DNA from: Sterolibacterium sp964437515
Lineage (GTDB): Bacteria; Pseudomonadota; Gammaproteobacteria; Burkholderiales; Rhodocyclaceae
NCBI GenBank assembly: GCA_964437515.1
Contig: CAYTHB010000004.1
Coordinates: forward strand, 10,924-74,923
Direction of reading: 5' to 3'
DNA length: 64,000 nucleotides
The notes beneath the pieces are model-generated. The model was not told the DNA's origin and did not search any database. It was given only the letters and a program-made list of their open reading frames with translations. Positions 25,718 through 34,689 of this stretch are shown here, piece after piece. A program made the translations under genes and the position numbers. Positions within the stretch are counted from its first letter, which is position 1. Each line of letters starts with the position of its first letter.

Positions 25718-27721
25718 TTGGCTTTGAAAAATCCCGATATCAAGGCACGCATGCTGATTGTTGCGCTGCTTCCGGTGCTGCTCATCAGCCTGGCTTTCTC
25801 GTTGTTTGTCTTGAACCAACGACACAACATCGCCGAAACAGCCTTGCTGGATCGAGGAGCCCTGCTGACTCGCCAACTCGCACCCGCAGCTGAGTATGGC
25901 GTTTTTTCGGGCAACCATCAGGAATTGCAGCGACTGGCCGAAGCCGTTGCCCGCGAAACGGATGTCACGGCAGTCACGCTATACGATGCCAATGGCCATA
26001 TATTGGTCAGTACGGGAACACGACACCCCATGCGGCAAACCCTCTCATTCCACAACGATGGTCTAGGGCGCAGTGAAGATGAGCACACTGTGTTCTTTCA
26101 TCGAACCATCCTGAAATCCCGTATGCCTTTCGATGACGCATCCCATTCCGGCAGTAATAACGATACGGGCGATACGAATATCGAAACCGCCCCCCCTCAA
26201 ATACTGGGCAGCCTTACCGTGGAAATGTCACGCAACAGCGTGAGCCGTACCATGCAGGAAACATTAATCGTCACGACAGCTTTTTCATTACTGGCAGCAG
26301 TGATAGGCGGCTTGCTGGCACGTCGATTGAGTCGGGATATCACAGAGCCCATACTTGCTTTGCAACAAACCGTTGCCCTGATCAAAAAAGGCAAACTTGA
26401 TGCACGGGTTACGCTACATCCCACAAGGGTACTGCGCGATCTTGAAGAAGGCTTTAATGACATGACGGAAGCGCTTGAATCCGGACACGACCTTCTGGAA
26501 CAACGCATCAATGAAGCCACGGCAGAAATCCGTGACAAGAAAGAAGAGGCCGAACGTACCAGCCTGGCCAAGACACGCTTCTTGGCTGCCGCCAGCCATG
26601 ATCTGCGCCAACCTTTACACGCGCTGACACTCTTTGCCGATGATCTCGATCAAGACACGGATCCTGCCACACAACAACGGCTATTGAAGCAGATCAGAAC
26701 CGCCACCGAGGCAATGAATCAACAACTCAACGCACTCCTCGATTTATCACGTCTGGATATGGGTGACATCGTCGTCCGTCCTCAAGTCGTCGCACTTGAC
26801 CCCTTGATTAGACGACTCGTGGCCATCCATGCACCCGATGCCCACGCCAAAGGCGTGCGCGTGCGCCATGTCCCCACCCACTGGCACACCCTGACCGATC
26901 CTCGCCTGCTGGAAAGCATGTTAGGCAACCTGATTGCCAATGCAGTGCGCTACACGCATCGAGGAGGGATCGTGATCGGCGTGCGGTATCGGGGCGAGCA
27001 ACTCCGCCTGGAAGTCTGGGATAGCGGCATCGGTATGCCACAAGATCAGCTTCAACTGATTTTTCAGGAGTTCTATCAAGTCACCAATCCTGAACGCAAT
27101 TCCGAAAAGGGATTGGGGCTCGGATTATCCATCGTGGCTCGCCTGGCCGAACGACTGCATCATCCAGTCGATGTACGATCCAGCCTCGGTCGTGGCTCTG
27201 TTTTTGGCATCACACTACCCGCCGCCATTCCTGCGCCAGAATCTGAATCTGCTGAACAATCTCATCATTCAAAAGACTACGAACAGCTCAACAAACTCAA
27301 TAAAACCGTCGCCATTCTGGGCAAGCCGCCTGAAAAGAGCGATGAACCCTGTGTCTGTGATCTCGTGGAAAGCTGGGGTTGTAAGACCTTCTGTGCTGAG
27401 CATGTCCACACGCTCGATCGTTTAGGTATAGCTTGCCCGGATGCCATCATCTTTTTCGCAGAAGACTGGGAAGGGGTTCGTCAGTATGCCATGCGGCAAA
27501 CGATGGACCCGATTCTCATCATGGTCGGCGCGCAGACGCCCTCATCTCAACGCCATGACACCTCGCGCCATGACGCCTCTTGTTCCGATGCATCGACTTC
27601 CCGCCACATCCCCACTTACGATCAACTCGGATTTCCCATACGCCCCGCCCGTCTGCGGGCACTGCTGCAAATCCTGCTGCAGCCGCAACCTGACACACAG
27701 GAAGAAGAAGCTACAGCTTGA
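25718..27721 (+). CDS. Membrane sensor histidine kinase with degenerate receiver domain
   Basis: 667 aa. Order: TM1 (about 12-32), a periplasmic domain opening with RQLAPAAEYGVFSGN, typical of BarA-type sensors, TM2 (about 185-205), HAMP, coiled coil, HisKA with His294 in AASHDLRQPLHAL, HATPase (NLIANAVRYTH, GLGLGLSIV), and a C-terminal receiver-like domain. In that last domain the phosphoacceptor position reads PDAIIFFAED, so the usual Asp after the beta-3 strand is not evident. A His/Asp/Ser-rich linker follows. No ATG precedes residue 12; the start is probably TTG at 25718 or 25724, with ATG 25751 as the alternative. It is convergent with, and overlaps by 11 bp, its likely response regulator. 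Confidence 0.85.
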   Translation: MALKNPDIKARMLIVALLPVLLISLAFSLFVLNQRHNIAETALLDRGALLTRQLAPAAEYGVFSGNHQELQRLAEAVARETDVTAVTLYDANGHILVSTGTRHPMRQTLSFHNDGLGRSEDEHTVFFHRTILKSRMPFDDASHSGSNNDTGDTNIETAPPQILGSLTVEMSRNSVSRTMQETLIVTTAFSLLAAVIGGLLARRLSRDITEPILALQQTVALIKKGKLDARVTLHPTRVLRDLEEGFNDMTEALESGHDLLEQRINEATAEIRDKKEEAERTSLAKTRFLAAASHDLRQPLHALTLFADDLDQDTDPATQQRLLKQIRTATEAMNQQLNALLDLSRLDMGDIVVRPQVVALDPLIRRLVAIHAPDAHAKGVRVRHVPTHWHTLTDPRLLESMLGNLIANAVRYTHRGGIVIGVRYRGEQLRLEVWDSGIGMPQDQLQLIFQEFYQVTNPERNSEKGLGLGLSIVARLAERLHHPVDVRSSLGRGSVFGITLPAAIPAPESESAEQSHHSKDYEQLNKLNKTVAILGKPPEKSDEPCVCDLVESWGCKTFCAEHVHTLDRLGIACPDAIIFFAEDWEGVRQYAMRQTMDPILIMVGAQTPSSQRHDTSRHDASCSDASTSRHIPTYDQLGFPIRPARLRALLQILLQPQPDTQEEEATA

Positions 27722-28361
27722 TGGATTTGTGATCCCTGACCAGTAGTATTGCCTGCGAGCGATTATCCACACCCAACAATTTGAGTATGGCGGAAACGTG
27801 CACCTTGACGGTGCCTTCGGTCAGCCCCAGTAACTCGCTGATCTGACGATTCGTCTTGCCCTGTACCAGGGTTTCCAGCACCCGCATCTGTGCAGCAGTC
27901 AGATTGTATTCATCGGCCAGAGATAGATGACTACGACGCTTGCGCTGGATAGGCTCTTCATCCTGCAGGAATGTCGGCACATAGATTTCTCCTGCCAGAA
28001 CCTGGCGCAAAGCCTCCAGCAAAACCTCGCCCGGGCTCGATTTGCTCACGAAACCAGAAGCACCGGCACGCATGGCACGATCGATCGTACTACGATCATC
28101 CAGTGCTGAAATAATGACCACCGGTATCGATGGAAAACGCTTGCGCATCACCCCAAGGCAGCCCATCCCATTCAAACCGGGCAGCATCAGGTCAAGCAGG
28201 CATAGATCGTAATCGTCCGCCCCCTCTTTTTCCAGCAGTGCGATGGCTTCTTCAGCATCTCGCACCCCATGACAAACGATGTCACGTTCCAGTTTCTGTA
28301 ACGTTTGCAACAAACCTTCGCGCACCAGCGCATGATCTTCCACTACCAGCAATTTCAGCAT
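27711..28361 (-). CDS. LuxR/NarL-type two-component response regulator
   Basis: 216 aa: an N-terminal receiver with the phosphorylated Asp57 in LLDLMLPG and a conserved Lys in FVSKSSP, then a LuxR-type helix-turn-helix (LTAAQMRVLETLVQGKTNRQISELLGL). It should bind DNA when phosphorylated. The facing histidine kinase gene overlaps its 3' end by 11 bp, so the two are probable partners despite being on opposite strands. The start at 28361 (MLKLLVVEDH) gives the standard receiver N-terminus. Confidence 0.88.
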   Translation of the reverse strand: MLKLLVVEDHALVREGLLQTLQKLERDIVCHGVRDAEEAIALLEKEGADDYDLCLLDLMLPGLNGMGCLGVMRKRFPSIPVVIISALDDRSTIDRAMRAGASGFVSKSSPGEVLLEALRQVLAGEIYVPTFLQDEEPIQRKRRSHLSLADEYNLTAAQMRVLETLVQGKTNRQISELLGLTEGTVKVHVSAILKLLGVDNRSQAILLVRDHKSIKL

Positions 28362-28529
28362 ACTGCGACTTTCCATCCTGCCGTTTAACCAAAGTCAGTC
28401 ATGCTAACGCAATATCCCGTTAAAACAAAGGGTCTCACACACTGCATTCATCTCCAATAGCGCATAACTTCACACTGTTGGAGTAACATGCCCTTCATCA
28501 CATACACTCTCTTGACCTTGAAAGAAATC

Positions 28530-29027
28530 ATGTCCAGCGACTCCAACACGACCGATCCAATGGAATTCCTGAAATCCATGTGGGGCAATATGGGATTTTC
28601 CCTGCCTGGCATGGTGACGCCCACATTGGATGTGGACGAACTTGGCAAGCGTATCGCCGATCTGAAGGCGGTCGAAGGCTGGCTGAAAATGAATCTGAAC
28701 ACCTTGCAGATGACCATTCAGGGTCTGGAAATGCAACGCGTGGCACTAACGACGGCACAAGCGATGGGGCAAGCCATGAGTCAGGCAGCGCAGGCAGCGG
28801 CGCAAAACGCGACCTCCACCGAATCCGCCCAGACATCCGCTGCCGACAGCGCAGCTCAACTCCAGCAAACCCTGATGAATGCTGCACTCAACCCAGCATC
28901 CGCCTTATGGCCGTGGAATTTCATGCAAACGGCCACGGCTCCTGAGTGCGATAGTGCCACAAACGTGCCCGAGCAATCCGATTCCCCTGCCAAACCCAAG
29001 CGATCACGCAAAAAACAGGAAGAATGA
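28530..29027 (+). CDS. phaM: PHA granule-associated protein of the PhaM type
   Basis: 165 aa. The block TPTLDVDELGKRIADLKAVE followed by GWLKMNLNTLQMTIQGLEMQR matches the conserved core of PhaM of Cupriavidus necator, and the Lys/Arg-rich tail AKPKRSRKKQEE matches its DNA-binding C-terminus. PhaM activates PHB synthase and tethers PHB granules to the nucleoid. The middle is Ala/Gln-rich and probably helical. No phaC is in the window, so the link to PHB rests on family resemblance. The start is placed at the third ATG-like option, 28530, where similarity begins. Confidence 0.8.
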   Translation: MSSDSNTTDPMEFLKSMWGNMGFSLPGMVTPTLDVDELGKRIADLKAVEGWLKMNLNTLQMTIQGLEMQRVALTTAQAMGQAMSQAAQAAAQNATSTESAQTSAADSAAQLQQTLMNAALNPASALWPWNFMQTATAPECDSATNVPEQSDSPAKPKRSRKKQEE

Positions 29028-29028
29028 C

Positions 29029-29433
29029 TCAAACCACCGGCGAACCAATTGCCCGCTTGCTGCCATCCCGATTCACCCCCACATAGGTCAAAGTTGCCTC
29101 GGTTACTTTAACCACCAGCAACTCCGGATGATTTTCAATGAACCGCTGGGCATACACCTGCACATCGACAGTCACCGACGTTTTACCGACATGATTGACG
29201 CTGGCATAAAAACTCACCACATCGCCTACAGAAATGGGTTGCTTGAACTGAAAGGCATTCACCGCCACCGTTGCAATACGCCCACCACCGACCTGCGTCG
29301 CGGCAACCCCACCGGCAATATCGACCTGAGCCATCACCCAACCCCCAAAAATATCACCCGCGGCATTGACATCCGCTGGCATGGGCACGACGCGCAAGGT
29401 CGGCTGACGATCAGGCAATGTCATCTTGCTCAT
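29029..29433 (-). CDS. YciA-type acyl-CoA thioesterase
   Basis: A hotdog-fold thioesterase of 134 aa. The motif NAAGDIFGGWVMAQVDIAGG holds the conserved Asn and Asp of the YciA/acyl-CoA hydrolase family, and VNAFQFKQPISVGD the following strand. It would hydrolyse short- to medium-chain acyl-CoAs to free acids and CoA. It is convergent with phaM, only 1 bp apart. The substrate range is not predictable. Confidence 0.88.
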   Translation of the reverse strand: MSKMTLPDRQPTLRVVPMPADVNAAGDIFGGWVMAQVDIAGGVAATQVGGGRIATVAVNAFQFKQPISVGDVVSFYASVNHVGKTSVTVDVQVYAQRFIENHPELLVVKVTEATLTYVGVNRDGSKRAIGSPVV

Positions 29434-29532
29434 GAATCCACAACCTCCATCCTATTGAACACTTTGAAGAATCAACCAGTATAGCCCCTATAATCATCCC
29501 ATCCCTGCTTTCGAATCGACGAAACGAATCTC

Positions 29533-31053
29533 ATGTCTCTAGCCGTTCTTCGTTCCCGCGCCATTGCTGGTATGGATGCACCAGAGGTCATCGTCGAAGT
29601 TCATCTCTCGGCCGGTTTGCCTGCCTTCAATCTGGTGGGGCTACCGGATACCGAAGTCAAGGAAGCGCGTGATCGGGTTCGTGCGGCCATCCAGAATTGC
29701 CGCTATGAGTTTCCGCAACGACGCATTACCGTCAATCTGGCACCCGCCGATCTGCCCAAAGAGTCCGGCCGTTTCGATCTCCCCATTGCGCTGGGTATCC
29801 TGATTGCCTCGGGACAACTCAAAGCTGCATCACTGGACGATTACGAATTTGCCGGAGAACTCGCGCTGGGGGGCGAGTTACGACCAATACGAGGCGCATT
29901 GGCGATGGTCGCTGCCATGACCTTGCAACAATCCCCAGATAAGCCCCGACCCCAGGCACGCACCTTGATTCTGCCCAGTGCCAGCGCACCCGAAGCAGCT
30001 CTGGTGCGTTCTGCCACCATACTCCCCGCCAAAAATCTGCTTGAGGTTAGTGCCCACCTTTGCGGACAGCAAGTATTGAGGCCATTTTCTGCCGAGAACA
30101 TCTCTCATTCACCTCGCTACCCCGACCTTGCCGAGGTCAAGGGGCAGGCTCAGGCACGGCGCGCCCTTGAAGTCGCCGCTGCAGGTGGGCATAGCCTGCT
30201 GATGTCAGGGCCACCCGGGACGGGCAAATCCATGTTGGCCAGCCGTTTTGCTGGTATCTTGCCACCGATGACCGAAGCCGAAGCACTGGAAAGTGCCGCC
30301 GTACATTCACTGGCAGGTAGCTTTCGCACGGAGCACTGGGGACAACGCCCCTATCGTTCACCACATCACTCCGCCTCCAGCCCGGCCTTGGTCGGAGGCG
30401 GTGGCGTACCACGCCCGGGCGAAATTTCCATGGCGCATCATGGGGTGCTCTTTCTCGATGAACTCACCGAATTCGACCGACGCGTGCTCGAAGCCCTGCG
30501 CGAACCGCTGGAAACAGGGCACATCAGCATTGCACGAGCGGCTCGACATGCTGATTTTCCTGCACGCTTTCAACTCGTGGCCGCCATGAACCCCTGTCCT
30601 TGCGGCTGGCTCGGACATAGCAACGGCAAATGCCGCTGTACGCCGGATCAAGTTGCCCGCTATCGTGGCAAGCTCTCGGGTCCCTTGCTCGATCGCATCG
30701 ACCTGATGATCGAAGTTCCGTCGCTTACCGAAGCCGAACTCCAAGGCAAAGCCAGTGGCGAATCCAGTGCTTGCGTACGCACCCGCGTCATCGCCGCCCG
30801 ACAGCGCCAGCACGATCGGCAAGGCAAGGCCAACGCCCATCTTTCTCCCGCCGAAATCGACACCCACTGTACACCCGATACGACCGGCTTGAACATGCTC
30901 AAACAAGCCATTACCCGTCTATCCCTTTCGGCGCGTGCCTATCATCGCATCCTCAAGGTCAGCCGCAGCATTGCCGATCTCGCTGAAAGCGAACACGTCC
31001 ATGCCGCCCACATTGCCGAAGCCATCCACTACCGGCGCAATGCCGATACCTGA
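29533..31053 (+). CDS. comM: YifB/ComM family AAA+ ATPase (Mg-chelatase-like)
   Basis: 506 aa with an N-terminal Lon-S5-like domain, a central Mg-chelatase-type AAA+ core (Walker A GPPGTGKSM, Walker B LFLDELTEF) and the C-terminal Mg_chelatase_C domain. A Cys-rich segment CPCGWLGHSNGKCRC is typical of the family. ComM of Vibrio and Haemophilus is a hexameric helicase that promotes branch migration during natural transformation. Members are common even in strains not known to be competent. It overlaps or abuts nothing; the next gene starts 28 bp later. Confidence 0.92.
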   Translation: MSLAVLRSRAIAGMDAPEVIVEVHLSAGLPAFNLVGLPDTEVKEARDRVRAAIQNCRYEFPQRRITVNLAPADLPKESGRFDLPIALGILIASGQLKAASLDDYEFAGELALGGELRPIRGALAMVAAMTLQQSPDKPRPQARTLILPSASAPEAALVRSATILPAKNLLEVSAHLCGQQVLRPFSAENISHSPRYPDLAEVKGQAQARRALEVAAAGGHSLLMSGPPGTGKSMLASRFAGILPPMTEAEALESAAVHSLAGSFRTEHWGQRPYRSPHHSASSPALVGGGGVPRPGEISMAHHGVLFLDELTEFDRRVLEALREPLETGHISIARAARHADFPARFQLVAAMNPCPCGWLGHSNGKCRCTPDQVARYRGKLSGPLLDRIDLMIEVPSLTEAELQGKASGESSACVRTRVIAARQRQHDRQGKANAHLSPAEIDTHCTPDTTGLNMLKQAITRLSLSARAYHRILKVSRSIADLAESEHVHAAHIAEAIHYRRNADT

Positions 31054-31081
31054 TTGCCTCCATCCACCGACCCTACTCTCC

Positions 31082-31456
31082 ATGACGACCCAACGCCAAC
31101 GCTGGCCCCTTTATCTGGCCACCACATTACTAGCTCTCATCGCGCTTTTTGCAGCCTATACCTGGCTATCCTTGCAATGGAACTACTCCGAAGGCGAGCG
31201 CGCCGGCTATGTGCAAACCTTTACGCGAAAAGGGTGGCTATGCAAAACATGGGAAGGTGAACTGGCCATGGTCGCACTCCCCGGCACACTTTCCGAAAAA
31301 TTCCGATTCACCGTGCACGATGATGCGATCGCCGAAAAGATCAACCAAAGCATGGGGCAACGTGTCGCCTTGATATTTCAACAGCACATCGGCCTTCCCA
31401 GTAGCTGCTTTGGCGAAACCGATCACTTCGTCGTCGGCGTGAGGCGGGTTGAGTAA
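31082..31456 (+). CDS. Conserved small membrane-anchored protein of unknown function
   Basis: 124 aa with one N-terminal membrane helix (about residues 8-28) and a soluble domain of about 95 residues containing SEGERAGYVQTFTRKGWLCK and the ending GLPSSCFGETDHFVVGVRR. It resembles a family of short betaproteobacterial proteins sometimes mislabelled as 6-phosphogluconate dehydrogenase; no such domain is present. Two cysteines could form a disulfide in the periplasm. The ATG at 31082 comes just before the helix. Function unknown. Confidence 0.75.
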   Translation: MTTQRQRWPLYLATTLLALIALFAAYTWLSLQWNYSEGERAGYVQTFTRKGWLCKTWEGELAMVALPGTLSEKFRFTVHDDAIAEKINQSMGQRVALIFQQHIGLPSSCFGETDHFVVGVRRVE

Positions 31457-31579
31457 ATGTCAAGACTCATGATATTGCCTGAACTCACATAACCTTGCGC
31501 AGCACCGCATGACCTATGAATCGCAAGGCGCTCACTCATTGAGCATCCCCGCTTTGAAATCCAGTAACACACTGATACC

Positions 31580-31597
31580 ACATGATAAAAATCATGT
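31580..31597. promoter_or_regulatory. Palindrome ACATGAT-N4-ATCATGT, FNR-like site
   Basis: A perfect 7+4+7 palindrome with the TGAT-N4-ATCA core of FNR/ANR sites, though the outer bases depart from TTGAT/ATCAA. It lies about 95 bp before the predicted start of the small lipoprotein transcript. Confidence 0.4.
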
Positions 31598-31614
31598 TTC
31601 CAATACACGCTGGG

Positions 31615-31630
31615 TGTGATGTATCTCACA
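31615..31630. promoter_or_regulatory. CRP-like operator TGTGA-N6-TCACA
   Basis: The half-sites match the CRP consensus exactly, with the correct 6-bp spacer. The centre (31622.5) lies about 61.5 bp upstream of the transcription start predicted from the promoter at 31649-31677, the classical position for class I CRP activation. Whether this organism has a CRP or Vfr-like protein cannot be seen here. Confidence 0.65.
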
Positions 31631-31648
31631 AAAAACACAAACCGCTCA

Positions 31649-31677
31649 TTGACGCTCTTCAAGCCCACTCTTAAGAT
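31649..31677 (+). promoter_or_regulatory. Sigma-70 promoter for the small lipoprotein
   Basis: -35 TTGACG (31649-31654), a 17-bp spacer and -10 TAAGAT (31672-31677) lie close to the consensus. Transcription should start near 31684, giving a leader of about 56 nt before an AAGGAG ribosome site and ATG 31740. The whole 31457-31739 interval has no other gene. Confidence 0.65.
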
Positions 31678-31739
31678 TGAATTGCGTCGGCATTATTGTC
31701 GCTCTTCTGTCATACCCTTCAAATATCAAGGAGAATCAC

Positions 31740-31847
31740 ATGTCCAAATACCTCACCGCCCTGACCCTGATCGCCACCACCCTGATGATTACCGCCTGTG
31801 GCATGAACGGCACCTATGCGTTCACGGGCAACCTGAGCCTGGTCTGA
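31740..31847 (+). CDS. Very small lipoprotein (35 aa)
   Basis: MSKYLTALTL starts a signal sequence that ends in the lipobox ITAC (Cys20), leaving a mature lipopeptide of only 16 residues ending in LSLV. AAGGAG stands six bases before the ATG. The gene has its own promoter, a CRP-like site and a strong terminator, forming a transcript of about 215 nt. These features make a real product likely despite the size. It resembles short entericidin-like or Lpp-like lipoproteins only in layout; there is no recognisable family. The lack of Asp after Cys20 (Gly21) predicts sorting to the outer membrane. Confidence 0.7.
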   Translation: MSKYLTALTLIATTLMITACGMNGTYAFTGNLSLV

Positions 31848-31867
31848 TCAAGCAATCATCAGACACT

Positions 31868-31899
31868 AAAAACCCTCTGAGTCATCAGAGGGTTTTTTT
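31868..31899 (+). terminator. Rho-independent terminator after the small lipoprotein
   Basis: AACCCTCTGA and TCAGAGGGTT form a 10-bp stem around a GTCA loop, followed by a run of seven T. A-residues on the other side let it also stop clpA transcription coming from the right. Confidence 0.88.
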
Positions 31900-31933
31900 A
31901 TTGCTGCTCCATTTACTGCCCAAACAACGCGGC

Positions 31934-34192
31934 TCAAACCACTGCGGTTTCCTCGGCGAAGTCCAGCTTGACCTGCTGATCTTCATCCAGATCGATGGTC
32001 ACCTTGCCGCCATTGGCCAATCGGCCAAACAACAGTTCATCCGCCAAGGCAGCGCGGATGCTGTCCTGAATCAAGCGCGCCATGGGGCGTGCGCCCATGA
32101 TGGGATCGAAGCCTTTCTCCGCTAACCAAGCACGCAAGGCATCGGTAAAGATCGCCTCGACTTTCTTTTCATGTAGCTGGCCTTCCAACTGCATGAGGAA
32201 TTTATCCACCACTTGCAGAATGATCTGCGCATCCAGCGCGGCAAAGGAGATGGTCGCATCGAGGCGGTTGCGGAATTCCGGCGTAAACAAGCGCTTGATC
32301 TCCGCCATTTCGTCGCCCAGCTGTTTAGTGCTGGTAAAGCCCATGCTCGGCTTCTGCAGAGCTTCAGCACCGGCATTGGTGGTCATGATGAGCACCACAT
32401 TGCGAAAATCCGCCTTGCGCCCGTTGTTGTCGGTGAGCGAGCCATGATCCATCACCTGCAACAGGATATTGAAAATATCCGGATGGGCCTTTTCGATTTC
32501 GTCGAGCAACAACACGGCATGCGGCTTTTTGGTCACCGCCTCAGTCAGCAGGCCGCCTTGGTCGAAACCAACGTAGCCCGGTGGCGCACCAATCAGGCGG
32601 CTCACCGCATGTCGCTCCATATATTCGGACATATCAAAGCGGATTAGCTCGATGCCCATGCAGTACGCCAACTGACGAGCCACTTCGGTCTTGCCCACGC
32701 CCGTCGGACCGCTAAAGAGGAAGCTGCCAATGGGTTTTTGCGGATTGCCCAAACCCGATCGTGACATCTTGATCGCTTTAGCCAAAGCTTCGATCGCACG
32801 ATCCTGGCCAAACACCACCGCCCGCAAATCGCGGTCGAGATTTTTCAATGCGCTGCGATCATCGCTCGACACATGCTGCGGCGGAATCCGCGCAATACGC
32901 GCAACGATTTCTTCGATTTCAGTTTTGCCGATCAGTTTTTTCTGTTTTGACTTGGGCAAAATGCGCTGCGCCGCGCCCGCCTCGTCAATCACATCAATCG
33001 CCTTATCAGGCAGATGCCGGTCGTTGATATATTTAGCCGACAGCTCCGCCGCACTGGCAATCGCCGCCGCCGAATACTTGATGCCGTGATGTTCCTCGAA
33101 ACGCGCCTTGAGACCGCGCAAAATGGAAACTGTTTCGTCAATCGACGGTTCATTCACATCGATTTTCTGAAAACGACGAGACAAGGCGTGGTCTTTCTCG
33201 AACACCCCGCGATATTCCTGATACGTCGTCGCACCGATGCACTTCAGGCGGCCATTCGACAACGCCGGCTTGAGCAGATTCGACGCATCCAGCGTACCCC
33301 CCGAAGCCGCGCCCGCGCCAATCAATGTATGAATTTCGTCGATGAACAAAATGGCATTGGGCAATTCGGCAAGCTGTTTGATGACGGACTTCAAGCGTTG
33401 CTCAAAATCGCCGCGATACTTGGTGCCCGCCAGCAGTGAGCCCATATCCAGCGAATACACCGTCGCATCCGCCAGAATTTCCGGCACCTTGCCTTCGACG
33501 ATATGGCGCGCCAGACCTTCCGCAATGGCGGTTTTGCCGACCCCCGCCTCGCCAACCAGCAAGGGATTATTTTTGCGCCGACGGCAAAGCGTCTGGATCA
33601 CACGTTCCAGTTCCCTGTCGCGCCCGATCAATGGATCAATCCGCCCTTCCTGAGCCTGAGCATTGAGATTCAACGCATAGCTTTCCAGTGCGCTGCCGCC
33701 TTCCTGCGTGGCCTGCTCCTGCTCGGTCTGCTCGGCTTCGCCACGCGTCACCGGCTGAGGATTCTTGGTGATGCCATGAGAAATGAAATTCACCACATCC
33801 AGCCGCGTCACATTCTGGCGTTGCAGGAAATACACCGCATGCGAATCTTTCTCGCCAAAGATCGCCACCAACACATTCGCGCCCGTCACTTCTTTTTTGC
33901 CCGACGATTGCACATGCAGAATCGCCCGTTGAATAACGCGCTGAAAACCCAGTGTCGGTTGAGTTTCGATATCGTGATTCCCGTTGACGATGGGGGTATG
34001 TTCATCAATGAAAGCAGTGAGCTCACGACGCAGCTCTTCAATATTGGCAGCACAGGCACGCAATACTTCGGCAGCCGAAGGATTGTCGATCAAGGCCAGC
34101 AGCAAATGTTCGACCGTAATGAATTCATGCCGCTTTTGTCGCGCATCAACAAAGGCCATATGCAGACTCACTTCAAGTTCCTGCGCGATCAT
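31934..34192 (-). CDS. clpA: ATP-dependent Clp protease ATP-binding subunit ClpA
   Basis: The 752-aa unfoldase of the ClpAP protease. It has the Clp N-domain, a first AAA+ module (Walker A GEAGVGKTA, Walker B LFIDEIHT) and a second one (GPTGVGKTE, LLLDEIEKAHP). The loop after the second module that contacts ClpP is in the expected region. Recognition of N-degron substrates comes through ClpS, whose gene is immediately upstream with a 1-bp gap, the standard clpS-clpA operon. ClpP is not encoded in the window. Confidence 0.96.
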   Translation of the reverse strand: MIAQELEVSLHMAFVDARQKRHEFITVEHLLLALIDNPSAAEVLRACAANIEELRRELTAFIDEHTPIVNGNHDIETQPTLGFQRVIQRAILHVQSSGKKEVTGANVLVAIFGEKDSHAVYFLQRQNVTRLDVVNFISHGITKNPQPVTRGEAEQTEQEQATQEGGSALESYALNLNAQAQEGRIDPLIGRDRELERVIQTLCRRRKNNPLLVGEAGVGKTAIAEGLARHIVEGKVPEILADATVYSLDMGSLLAGTKYRGDFEQRLKSVIKQLAELPNAILFIDEIHTLIGAGAASGGTLDASNLLKPALSNGRLKCIGATTYQEYRGVFEKDHALSRRFQKIDVNEPSIDETVSILRGLKARFEEHHGIKYSAAAIASAAELSAKYINDRHLPDKAIDVIDEAGAAQRILPKSKQKKLIGKTEIEEIVARIARIPPQHVSSDDRSALKNLDRDLRAVVFGQDRAIEALAKAIKMSRSGLGNPQKPIGSFLFSGPTGVGKTEVARQLAYCMGIELIRFDMSEYMERHAVSRLIGAPPGYVGFDQGGLLTEAVTKKPHAVLLLDEIEKAHPDIFNILLQVMDHGSLTDNNGRKADFRNVVLIMTTNAGAEALQKPSMGFTSTKQLGDEMAEIKRLFTPEFRNRLDATISFAALDAQIILQVVDKFLMQLEGQLHEKKVEAIFTDALRAWLAEKGFDPIMGARPMARLIQDSIRAALADELLFGRLANGGKVTIDLDEDQQVKLDFAEETAVV

Positions 34193-34193
34193 T

Positions 34194-34508
34194 TCAATTT
34201 TCCTCCATCACACATGCCAGCGGATGTTGATGCTGACGTGCAAATGCACTCACCTGTTCCACTTTCGTTGCCGCAAGATCACGCGGATACACGCCACAAA
34301 TGCCCTTGCCTTCACGATGCACGGCCAGCATCACTTGCGTTGCTTTTTCGCGATTCATGCTGAAGAATTTTTCCAGCACCACGATGACAAAATCCATCGG
34401 TGTGAAGTCGTCATTCAGCAGCAAAACTTTATACATTTTCGGGGGACCCAGCTTGCTGCGCTGTGCTTCCAAGACTGCGCCACCCTGTTTCTGATTACGT
34501 GCGCCCAT
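34194..34508 (-). CDS. clpS: ClpS adaptor protein
   Basis: A 104-aa adaptor that delivers N-degron proteins to ClpAP. The core YKVLLLNDDFTPMDFVIVVL and the MLAVHREGKGICGVY segment hold the N-degron pocket residues (NDD and the His). The first 24 residues are a flexible tail, as usual. It is cotranscribed with clpA. Confidence 0.96.
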   Translation of the reverse strand: MGARNQKQGGAVLEAQRSKLGPPKMYKVLLLNDDFTPMDFVIVVLEKFFSMNREKATQVMLAVHREGKGICGVYPRDLAATKVEQVSAFARQHQHPLACVMEEN

Positions 34509-34689
34509 AAACTGATTCTAATGGCTAACGATGATTCTGCAATATGTATCCTGTCACATCGAATTCACACAAATCATTCACACACGTCGTTTGCCGATGA
34601 CCGTGAAATTGCCCTATAGTTCCACAGCTTTGTTACTACGTATTGAATGACTGGAAGCCCTCACACTTTGGCAAGTATGGAACTCGATC

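Noticed and set aside
27540..27600. Tandem GCGCCATGAC-like repeat in the histidine kinase gene
   Set aside because: Two short copies inside a low-complexity linker, in frame; it is coding sequence, not a separate element.
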